A stretch of DNA of 64,000 bases from Nematostella vectensis (Eukaryota; Cnidaria; Anthozoa; Actiniaria; Edwardsiidae), in contig NC_064036.1 in assembly GCF_932526225.1 (NCBI RefSeq), positions 18,932,953-18,996,952 of the forward strand, in the 5' to 3' direction. The first letter of the stretch is position 1. Every line of letters starts with the position of its first letter. Shown piece after piece: positions 1 through 10,400 of this stretch. The translations under genes and the position numbers were made by a program. A model generated the notes under the pieces. The model saw only the letters and a program-made list of their open reading frames with translations. It searched no databases and was not told the origin of the DNA.

Positions 1-974
1 GACGTGCCATGTTGGGCTCGACAGACGACATGCCATGTTAGGCTAGACAGACGACATGCCATGTTAGGCTCGACAGACGACATGCCATGTTGGGCTCGAC
101 AGACGACACGTTATGGCTCGACATGACGTGCCATGTTGGGCTCGACAGTGGACATGCCATGTTAGGCTCGACAGACGACATGCCATGTTGGGCTCGACAG
201 ACGACATGCCATGTTGGGCTCGACAGACGACACGTTATGGCTCGACATGACGTGCCATGTTGGGCTCGACAGACGACATGCCATGTTAGGCTAGACAGAC
301 GACATGCCATGTTAGGCTCGACAGACGACATGCCATGTTGGGCTCGACAGACGACACGTTATGGCTCGACATGACGTGCCATTTTGGGCTCGACAGACGA
401 CATGGCATGTTAGGCTCGACAGACGACATGGCATGTTAGGCTCGACAGGCGACATGCCATGTTGGGCTCGACAGACGACACGTTATGGCTCGACATGACG
501 TGCCATGTTGGGCTCGACAGACGACATGCCATGTTAGGCTAGACAGACGACATGCCATGTTAGGCTCGACAGACGACATGCCATGTTGGGCTCGACAGAC
601 GACACGTTATGGCTCGACATGACGTGCCATTTTGGGCTCGACAGACGACATGGCATGTTAGGCTCGACAGACGACATGGCATGTTAGGCTCGACAGGCGA
701 CATGCCATGTTGGGCTCGACAGACGACACGTTATGGCTTGACATGACGTGGCATGTTGGGCTCGACAGACGACATGGCATGTTAGGCTCGACAGACGACA
801 TGGCATGATAGGCTCGACAGACGACATGCCATGTTGGGCTCGACAGACGACACGTTATGGCTTGACATGACGTGGCATGCTGGGCTCGACAGACGACATG
901 CCATGTTAGGCTCGACAGATGACTTGCCATGTTAGGCTCGACAGACGTCATGCCATGTTAGGCTCGACAGACGA
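1..974. repeat. Satellite array, 26-bp subunits in a 124-bp higher-order unit
   Basis: A 26-bp unit (GACATGCCATGTTAGGCTCG plus ACAGAC) repeats from the first base of the window. Every fifth unit is a shortened 20-bp variant beginning GACACGTTATGG. That variant starts at 105, 229, 353, 477, 601, 725 and 849, exactly 124 bp apart, so the higher-order unit is 4 x 26 + 20. The array enters from outside the window and decays near 974. Open frames through it in both directions only reflect the absence of stops in the unit. Confidence 0.95.
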
Positions 975-1035
975 ATAATGAATAGAACGACCATCTTAAT
1001 AATAAATACTGCATAAAATAACAAGTGTTGTTTCC

Positions 1036-1215
1036 AGAAACATTCACGGGGCAGGCTTCTAGCTCACGGCACTTATAAAGATAGAAACATTCACGGACAG
1101 GCTACCGGAGCGTCGCACTTAAAAAGAAAAAGATAGAAACATTCACGGACAGGCTACTAGCGCACCGCACTTATAAAGATAGAAACATTCACGGACAATC
1201 TGTCCTGGAAGGTGT
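1036..1215. repeat. Diverged short tandem repeat
   Basis: Four imperfect copies of a segment containing AGAAACATTCACGGACAGGC occur at about 1036, 1083, 1135 and 1180, joined by variants of GCACTTATAAAGAT. The spacing is about 43-52 bp. It lies just beyond the satellite and shares no obvious unit with it. Confidence 0.8.
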
Positions 1216-3821
1216 CACAGGGCAGGCTATCAATAAACTCATCAAAAAGTAATTATTCATTAAATCTCACTTATTTAGGTTCCTACATTTCTAACACCAA
1301 AGACTCTACGGTTAAATAACAGAATGGAGGCAATGCCTTTTAAAACTCTAATGACTACGCATTTTCTTGAGAAATGGCATATAAAATCAGGATTTCAAGG
1401 TCTGAGTGGGCAAATAGGTGGATGTCGCGATGTTGGCTCTTTAGCCTTTTGGTGCCGTTTTGTTCAAGTAAAAAGGGGACAAAGACGCTGAAGCAAAGAA
1501 TGTGTTTAAGTACATATAAACATAATTGAGCTATAGACGAACATTTGGCAGAGTCAAATTCCAGTTTTTGGTGTCTTGAAAACCATAAATGATATCTTCG
1601 TATGGACACGGCAACAATTGAGGTATTCTAACACGCAAGTTGATTGGTGGATAAACTAGTTCTAGTTTTAATCGGAGAGAAACACGCCATTTTCGTAAGA
1701 ATAGCCGTAGGATTTTTTATGCTTTGCTCATAACCCTACTACATGTCATATGAGTCGCGTGTGTCAACTGTCGTAGGGCCGTTTGTACAGCGCGACTTGA
1801 AGCACTTTTGAGTAGTATAAGTCGTAGGTCAAAATCGTGCCGTGGGCCTTTTTAAAAGACGCTATTAAAGTGCCAAATGAGTTGCATCGAGGTGATCATG
1901 CGACATAACACAAACACAAAAATCTAAATACTGAAACATCGATACATAATTGCATATAAGGCAAACCACATAATTGGACATACGAGGGGCAGTTAACGCT
2001 CGAAACGTCAGCGAAATTACTTCGTTTTCATAAATGCGTTAAAGCACCATTTCAGCCTTGTATTAATCTATTCCCCTGATTGCCCCACGCCTACGCACAC
2101 AGATCACATAGTTATTCTACTGCTTGTCTGTAGTTTTTTTAGTCATCAAGTTGTATTTGGACATGCTTTGAGGTGTCCCTAAATCTAGATAGTATCTTAT
2201 AGAAATGATGCATTAAAATGTTTTATAAACTTATAAAGAAACAAGCTGAAAGCTTAATAAAAGCAGGAGATTGAAATGGAAATGACTCACAACAAACACA
2301 ATGAAGAACAGGGGGTTATATTAGGAACCTTGACATTAGCAAGGTGGGAAAATAAAAAGAACCAATAGATTTTAACTTTCCCAATCTCATCTTTTTCGTA
2401 AACACAGCAGGCAATAAGAAATAATTGCTGATTGTACTTATATTGTGTAATATTTTCTCAAATATTACTTTTGGACGTCGCAGGATGTGTTGTTCGATAT
2501 CGCCTGACACATAGAATTAGGAAGATTTCATTTTCATAATCTGAACAAACAGTTATGTATTTTTGATTTACGGTAGTAGTTCTCGTATGTTCTCTGTGAA
2601 ATACTGATATGAGCTCAAAAATTCTCATTGTTTCTGACATTATATTCAAACCTTTTTAAAACTTTTCAAATCCTCTTCCGTCCATTTTACGCAGATATAT
2701 TTTCCAAGAAAAGGTACAAAAGTCTGGAAAATTCTTTAGTCTTTAGTAGATTGTTATCTACTAGAGTTGCATTTTAATTTTTAATCTCTAACAAATAGTT
2801 GCAAGAAAATTGCGTGTTGCACAGAAAGGACAAAACTAAACTGAAAAGTAGTAGACTTTCAATACATCCGTTTTGATTGCTCGAATTCTTAAGTGAATAC
2901 TCGATTACTATGGAAACACATAGTACAAATACGAGAGTGTCCTACCGTGGGGCCATAACAGGGTGATCCAAGAAGTGCGCACTTTTCACCTCTACTCGGC
3001 CCTAAAGTAAGTTTTCTCCCTTTTGGATAGGCATATTTCTGGGGGAACTGTTAAGGAGACGATCTCGAGGGGCGATTGTAATTGGCAATTAAATCGAAGT
3101 GGTGATCCACATTTTGTGATAATTACGTAAAAATTATACTCAGTTTTCTGTCCCACATTCGCCTTCTACTAAAATAACGAACCATTTTGTGAAGATCTCG
3201 GATTCACACATATGTGCAAGTGCTACGTTTTTGTCTATGTGTTAAGTAACAGATAGGAAGTAGCAAGCAAATATAGCTAAATAACACAGTTAAGAACAGT
3301 GCAAATCACACCAAAGGCAAATAACCAGAGCTTATTATACTGATCACAACATGGGCAATATTTATGCTCCATGTTATAATTGCTCCCGAAGGTTAAAAGT
3401 ATTTTTTATTTATTTTCAAATTTATTCTCTTTCGTCAAAACCTGGAAATATCGTCTGCTGCTTGTATACAACCTGTCTCTACGAAAATACACCACACGAT
3501 GATTCGCACAAAACTTGCACTTCTTGGGAAACAATGAATAATAATCCATCCGCCCTCGGGGTCCGTTAGAAGGGTAATGGTGATAGGAGTAGAGGGAAGC
3601 CAGACAAAACAGATGTCGAGGGATGCCAACGTTTGATATTTTACTCGTCTCAATCCTTCAGGGCGGCTAAAAGGAGAGAATGATGATTTAACAGATGGAT
3701 GAAGGGAGTAGAAATCACATACCTTTTTTTCCCGCACAATTAACGGGTCACGAATTGTTTAGCGGAGAAATAGTCACGGAGAAATTTGGGTCTAATCACA
3801 CCCCCTTCTCCCACACATAAT
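1216..3821. other. Intergenic, no supported gene
   Basis: This is AT-rich sequence with frequent stops in all frames. The short open frames present (for example 1355-1609 and 3435-3737 on the minus strand) have no recognisable domain, no conserved-looking exon boundaries and no good splice sites. I see no RNA gene or mobile-element ends here. Confidence 0.6.
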
Positions 3822-4050
3822 AGGAATAACCCAGCTTTCATTTTATGGGTATAGAATGTTAACAGGATTCTACTGTAGTATTCAGGAATAACCCAGCTTT
3901 CATTTTATGGGTATAGAATGTTAACAGGATTCTACTGTAGTAATACTCGTAAAACGATTCTACAGCTTTCTTTTATGGGTATAGAATGTTAACAGGATTC
4001 TACTGTAGCATTTAGGAATAACCCAGCTTTCGTTTTACGAGTATAGAATG
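3822..4050 (+). repeat. Four-copy 62-68-bp repeat ending in a start codon
   Basis: A unit reading AGGAATAACCCAGCTTTCAT, then TTTATGGGTATAGAATG, then TTAACAGGATTCTACTGTAG repeats four times. The internal ATG falls at 3856, 3918, 3986 and 4048. The fourth copy is cut short after the ATG, and that ATG opens the downstream secreted-protein gene. The upstream copies therefore carry extra ATGs in what is probably promoter or 5' UTR sequence. Confidence 0.85.
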
Positions 4051-5318
4051 CTTCTGACTCGCGCAAGCCGTGCGGTGACCCTGATGATAGGTCTCTGCGC
4101 ATGCGTGACAAAGGCGCACAAAGAAGACCTTGACTGCCAACTCACGCTACTGAAAGACTGCAATGAGAACTTCAAAGCCGTCTTCGTTGCTGCTAAAGAC
4201 ATCAGCCTTGCAGATGCCTACTGCAGAGCATTCGAGGTACACGAAAAGCTCTGATTCCTTACAACCCTCGGAACCTAGCGCACTGTAAAAATACTGGTAA
4301 ATAATTAATGACCCGGCGTACTTTGCGTATCTTGTTAATAACAACGCGGTGTACGTTCCGTTGTACGTTTGGTGAAGGGGATGTGCCGGGATGGCAACTC
4401 TGATTGGCAACTCTGATTGGCTGAGAGCACAGCAGTTCTCTTGTAATTTAGTGCAGTATTGCTGGACATTGATTGGCTTGAACAAAGAAAAAACACGTGA
4501 AACTTACTCTGAAATGGACTCTGTCTGGTATATTCCAAGACCATTTATGAAACACAAATGTGTCTATGTTTCTATAATTTTTTGCCATATATTTTAAAAA
4601 TGTTTCAATTTGAAAATAATTTCAAGGCGTTTTACTAATACTAATAAAACATTATGATTATTTCTGCAGGGCTACGCCAAAAAGCTCACGGAGGATGACT
4701 GTGGTGGAAAGATAATCGATCTTGACCGTAACATGATTTACCAGCACATGGCTATGGACGGAAAGGCAGGCGTCTGTAACTACGGGTCGGACTTTGAGCT
4801 TCTCAAAGAAAGAGTGCGCGGTAAGGTCATTCAGGCCCGTACCCAGGATTTTTCTTGGGTGGGGTGCGAAATCCGAAAAAGTGGACCAACATTTTCCGGG
4901 GGGGGGGGGGGGGGGGGGGAGGGATGGAATGAGTTCTCTTATAAAAATCTGACCATCCCCGAAAGAACAAAAAGGGATTTTTTTATGCGTTGCAGTATGT
5001 CTATGGGACGTTTATTGTCGGATTTGGCTACATACCAGAGTGATCTAGCTTATGCTTTTTTCTAATAGCACGTACGGGCGTGTCATTATCAATAGCAACT
5101 TGCCACCGGTGTAGTTGTATACCTCTGTGTCGATGTCCTTTAGGCATCTTATACAGCATACAATTAAAATATAGTAATAATTTTTTTGCCCAGTATTTTC
5201 TCTAATGTTGTATTTTTATTTTAGCGATAAAGAAATACAAGAAAGAGGTCAAGTTATTCGGTAAGGATTTGTATTATTATAAATCTAAAAGCTCCTTAAT
5301 TCTCCCAAATACTTGTGT

Positions 5319-5349
<31 letters not shown>

Positions 5350-5737
5350 GGGGGGGTTAACAGGCAACTCGCCACCAACCAACTCGCCACCACTATTGGT
5401 TAACTTGCCACCCGTATGGTTATCTGGATGACTCTACGAAAATTATCATTTTTTTGTAGAAAACACTGAAATCGACAGCTGTTCAGTAGAGGCTCATCTC
5501 ACATGTTCAAAGGAATTCAAGACGAGTTTCCATCGATCGGACGTGATGTTTTGTGACAGTATCAACAGATTTGTTGAGTGTTACGAAATAGAGCTGAAAA
5601 ACGCCTGTGATAAGGTGCCAAAGATGGCGAAAGAGTTCCTGAAGACTCTTGAAAAAGTGGGAAAGGAGCTTCTGAAGATTTTCAAGAAAACTGGAACCAT
5701 GCCTGGCGGATGCTCAAGCGGAGCAGAGGAGGCTTGA
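4048..5737 (+). CDS. Secreted cysteine-rich helical protein, 4 exons
   Basis: Exons are 4048-4236, 4670-4820, 5225-5260 and 5460-5737. All junctions are GT-AG and the phases chain (0, 1, 1), giving 217 residues. The N-terminus (MLLTRASRAVTLMIGLCACV, then TKA) looks like a cleaved signal peptide, so the product is probably secreted. The mature chain has two cysteine-bearing modules. The first has Cys in DLDCQ, LLKDC, AYCRAF, DDCGGK and GVCNYG. The second has DSCSVE, LTCSKEF, MFCDSI, VECYEI and NACDKV. A lysine-rich amphipathic helix follows and the tail is GGCSSGAEEA. The spacing resembles helical extracellular domains of the DUF19 / 27-kDa hemolymph type, but I cannot assign a family firmly. 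Introns 2 and 3 hold long G runs, and intron 2 holds a MITE. No function is proposed. Confidence 0.8.
4832..5082. mobile_element. hAT-like MITE, copy 1
   Basis: The element starts CAGGCCCGTACCCAGGATTT and ends in the inverse, TACGGGCGTG. Its body matches the element at 43971-44295 over most of its length (shared stretches include AATCTGACCA and GGGACGTTTATTGTCGGATT). Flanks share GTCATT, a decayed target-site duplication. It sits 11 nt inside intron 2 of the secreted-protein gene. It includes a run of 22 G at 4898-4919. It has no coding capacity. Confidence 0.75.
5312..5356. repeat. (TG)n followed by 24 G
   Basis: A TG microsatellite runs straight into an uninterrupted run of 24 G at 5333-5356, in intron 3 of the secreted-protein gene. 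Comparable runs occur at 4898-4919, 33208 onward and 34188-34208. Confidence 0.95.
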
Positions 5738-5845
5738 TATATCATCTGAGGAGATTTGATTTATCATAGTACAAAGCATAAGACATTTAAGGTAATTAGG
5801 TTGATGGATAAAAGAAATAATTCTTTCAGAAAGAAATATAAAGTA

Positions 5846-5851
5846 AATAAA
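5846..5851 (+). terminator. Poly(A) signal AATAAA
   Basis: AATAAA lies 109 nt after the stop codon of the secreted-protein gene, in an AT-rich 3' UTR followed by a T-rich stretch. Confidence 0.6.
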
Positions 5852-6443
5852 ACTATTTCCTCATGTCTCTTTTTTCCCTTCGATTCCGTCACGGAGACTG
5901 GTGATACTGTGTTTACGCCTGCTAATGCACTTCTAACGTTGCCAGCAATTAGTACACGCCTGCTAATGTTCTTTTAACGTTGCCAAGGTGGTAATTTCGT
6001 GTGTTTCTATTCGGCAATGGTTGATACTTTTAGGGCGGGGTTGAAATACGGTGGGGTGGGGGAAGTTGGGGAGGGGGGGAGGGGTGGAGATAGGGCGTGG
6101 TCTGGGCTCGTTGGTATCTATGACACCAGATCCAATTATTGACAGTAGTATTGCACTCTTATTCGAATGCGAGGCACAAGTGATAACAAAAACAATACAC
6201 AAATAACATTCACCTATATTCTTTCTAATTAGGCGCCTGCAGGAGTATGTGAGAAAATACAAGAGGTCTTGGTGGAACCTTTTTATTTGTATGAATGTTT
6301 TGATAGTTTGCATTTGAAAATATGTTCTTTTTTACGTCAAATATACATCTATATAAAAACTAGTGCTAAAATTACCATAAAAAGATGTGAAATAGAAATC
6401 ATCAAGATAAATAACATCGATAAAGTCCAGATTGCAATTCAAG

Positions 6444-6489
<46 letters not shown>

Positions 6490-7454
6490 CCATCTCGGGA
6501 ATTATAACTTTATATCAATTTTTTCCATTATTAATTTCTATTAATATTTGATTTTGCTTGATTTTGGGTCTGCCCTGTAATACCCAATAAAAATGAATGT
6601 TTTTTTTTTTTTTGTGACTCAAGACTTCTGTTCATGAAAACGAAAGAATGAATGATCAAACGAGAATGTACAAAAGTGTCCTCTATATGTACAGGGTACA
6701 TGTACACCATTATAAATGGGCCCCTAAGGCGTGGGCCTTAGACAAGACCGTTCACAGCATGCATACAAACAGGGAAATCTACTTTACATATCCAACAGGC
6801 GCGAATCCAGGAAAAAATCTGACCTCAATCAACAGAATAAAGACTTACATTTTGCGAATACGTCTGAATCCGCGCCTGTCCTACCTACAATCAGCGACAA
6901 AACATGTTGAAAATGACATCTAAAAAGTAGTCTTACTCGAACAATTTACAATTTGGGAACTTTTAATATCTCACATCCCCCTCCCCCCGACTCAAAGTTG
7001 CTGTGTAGGGTTGTCAGTAAAAGAATCCAACATTGATTTGGGGGAGGGGGGGGGGGGAATGGGAGGGGGAGGGGAGGATATCAAAGTCACTATGCTACGT
7101 AATTTAGATTTCCATCTGAAGCTGTATTTGAGCCGTAAAAATTTTGAACAGTTTTGTTGCATCGCTGATTGTAGCTTTATCCATCGATCTACTATACATG
7201 TCAAAGCCTGATCGATCTACTTTGCATGTCCAAGTCCTATCTACTTTACATATCCAAGGTCTATCGATCTTGTTGACATACCCAAGATCGATCTAGTTTA
7301 TAAATCCAAACTTGCACTTGCACATCATATCATAGCATACTAATGAGCTTGCTGACTGAATATGAACTTCCAAAATTAATGTACCAAGGAAGTGCGCGCG
7401 AATGCAATACTTCCATTTTGTGTCTTTCTTGACGTATAATCACCCAGAAAAACT
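5852..7454. other. Intergenic between convergent genes
   Basis: No gene is supported. The stretch contains a G-rich segment at 6038-6100, a (TA)n microsatellite at about 6448-6486, a T run at 6600-6614 and a G-rich tract at 7040-7078. Short imperfect repeats of the form ATCGATCTACTTTACATGTC lie at 7180-7300. The region separates the 3' ends of the secreted-protein gene (+) and the AFAP-like gene (-). Confidence 0.6.
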
Positions 7455-10400
7455 TCACTGTTTTGTGCTTGCAAGAAAGTCTTCAAAGTCCTAGAACACA
7501 CACATTAAAAAAATCAGCCTAAATATTTCTGCGCAATGACGGAATAGGCCAGAAGCTATCTAAAACCTGAAGCTGGGGTGGGGAGAAGGGTGGTGGTGAG
7601 GAGAATGCACAAAATGATAAAAGAAGAAGAGGAGGGTGTGAGAGTGAATGGTTATGGAAGAGATGAATGGGAGAGGAAGTGAAGAGGTTTATTGCGGGTC
7701 GGAGAAAAAGGCTTTGGTTGATACAGTTTGAGCACCTGCCAAATTACTGTAGATGTCTTACCTTGATTTGAGATAAGGCGGTGATAAGGCTTGGCCGGTG
7801 GTCCGATCCCTTATACGAAGACCCATCCGCAAGACTGCTTGACGATGTCCTCCGACACGGGATATCAACAGCAACATTAAACACTTCGGTTTTCTTTGGC
7901 GACGGCGACGTCAGCTTTCTCCTCCTGCCTTCAGCCGCCTCGGACGAAAATGAGTTAAATCTCTCGTACCCTTGAAGCGATCCATCAGACGAACTCGAGT
8001 CTCTCTTATCAAGACCCCGCCTCGCACTTGGCGGAGACGCATCATCGACAGAGCCTTCCGACGAAAAAGAAATTCTCTTCCTTCCCGGGACTTTGCGTCC
8101 TCCCATGGGAGAAATCTTTTTCAGTTCTTCCTCCAGTGCTACGAGAGACGCTTGCTTCTTCGACCCTTTACGCTTTAGACCCGTGTCTAAGGAGGCCGTA
8201 GAGGATTTGAGATGGTCAGTGCTGTCGTCAAAAGACTCGTGAGATGATATGGAACCCTGTGGTGAGTGTTTGAACATTGCGCGACGCTCTTCCGGTGTTG
8301 CGCGGTGACACACTGATTCGCGCTTGACAGGGAAATCTCTTGCAGATTTTGTTTTTAGTTCATTTATACTGCCCATGATTTCAGCCTCTTTAGTTTTACT
8401 CTGTTTAATATCGTGTTCAACGTCGGCAAGTTTAACTGTCACCTCTTTAAGTCTCTTTTGCGTGCGAATAATTTCATCTTTGTCGGCGACGACTTGCTCT
8501 TTGCCAAGTAACTTCTTTACGGTGCCTTTCTTCTCGTTGATCTTTTCGATCTTTTTTTCGAGAACTTCTTTTTCTAAGTTTAATGAATTACGTCGTTTAC
8601 GCAAGAGAGTTTCCGCCTTGAGAGCTTTCACCTTTTCTTCTTCTGCTAATCTCTCGTATCTGTCCAGTGCATCTTTACCAGTAAACCTTTCCTCAGAGAT
8701 ATCAGACGATAAAGACACTATCGAGGTTGCTCTCTTCTTCGCATGTGAATCACTTCCCGCTTCACTCAGCCTCTCCTCCTCGACACTAGACTCTTTTTTC
8801 CTATCAGAGGTATCTGAATTCGGATGAGACCCTTGTTCCTTGAGAATGGCCGCAGCAGACTTTTTCCAGTTTGTTCTCGCTTTCTTTACCTTAACGTAGC
8901 GCGTCTGCCCAAGGCTCTGAAGCATTTGCTGCTCCTGTAACAAGTTCAATACTTCCTCTAAGGAGGTTGCTTTTTGTTGATTTAGATTAGGAGAGCTTTC
9001 GTGACCGGTTCGCTTCGTCAAATTGCCCTGGTCGGGGGACATCGCTTCTCGGATTCTACGCAGCTCTAGAAGGGATGCCGACCTCACGTTGTTGTTGTTC
9101 TTAGTGTCGGCCAGCTTGCTACTAAGTGCAACGTCTGGTTTAGACTCATTGCGGTAGCTTTGTTGTTTGAGTTGAGGTACAATGCCGTTAAGAAGATCAA
9201 GCCCGCTCTGCTCCGTGGAGTCATATCTGTGAATGGCGCAAAAATATTGACATAAGAACATAGAGGACATGAATACGTCAAAACAGAATCATAAAGAAAA
9301 CATAAACATTGACATAGGGACATAAGCCTGGTGAGCCATATCTACAGAAGAAACAAAAAACATTGATTAAAAAAACCGAACTCAATATCAAGAGACTAGT
9401 GAAGAGATTACAAAAACGTTCAGTGATTTCCCTAAACTTTAAAAAATTTGAACATATAAAATAGATCTTAGTGATTTAAAAAAAGGTGGACTGAAGGCTT
9501 GGAGTAATTGCAAACGTTTATACGCCAATAGGAGATGCTAAACGTGTGTATTACCTATTTCTGATTGAATGGTATGACTAAAGAAACTACAGACAAGCTT
9601 CAAAATAACTAGTTAGTATTACTATATAGACTGTAGATGAGCTAAAGAATAACTAGGTGGTCTTCGTAGGCGGGGTGGAATCAGGGAAATAATTCAACAC
9701 TCCGACAAAGGACTTAAGCTCAAAAAGTCAGCGAAAAGCGTAAAGCATATCATGTCAACCTTGTGTTCATTTATTTCCCCTCATCTGACATATTGGGCTG
9801 AGTTTCCTAGCATCGTTTACTAACGTACCCGCAAGACTCCAGTTGCAGCAGCTCTATCCACTTAGTCACGTCTAGGTCGTTGTCGGTGGCTAAGCAGCAT
9901 TCCATATTCTCCGAAGGGATCTTTAACTCAAACGCGAACGGCTTCCCTATCAACTGCACGCGCGCAACCTTACACTCTTTCAGCGGGATGGTAAGAGTCG
10001 GTGACACGTCGTCCACATTGTCAAAGAAGTGCAATTTCCCTTGTTGTAGTACTCCCCAGCGCTTCTTCCACATGCCCGTGCTGTTACGGAAGTGCAGACA
10101 TGAAGTGTGCTTGATCCCGAATAAAAGTGAGGCGGCAATTCCGAGACCTGCGAAAGTCTTACTGCGGCGCTTCTTGGGTGAGAGGTCAAGCGCCGCCAGC
10201 GCGTTGGAGATCGTGCGGCGTAGTGGACTGCCTCTCCTGCGATCTCGGCCCTGTAGGTCCAAAACATAATTAGTATCGCTAATTCCAAAATCCAGTTTGG
10301 GTGCTTTGGGGAGTTTAGCATGCGTGTAAGTGTTTATAGACCTAAATAATTTATACCTTTTAAAACCAATAATACTGTTGTGAAGCAAAGTTTACCGAGA

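Noticed and set aside
38-951. Open frames of 95-97 codons on both strands in the satellite
   Set aside because: They follow the repeat unit, contain no domain and occur on both strands at once; the satellite simply lacks stops.
7681-7741. A terminal AFAP-like exon starting at GTGCTCAAACTG just beyond the donor at 7761
   Set aside because: It would need an intron of about 20 nt, too short to be spliced.
8324-8827. 167-codon plus-strand Ser/Leu-rich frame
   Set aside because: It is antisense to the coiled-coil coding region of the AFAP-like last large exon.
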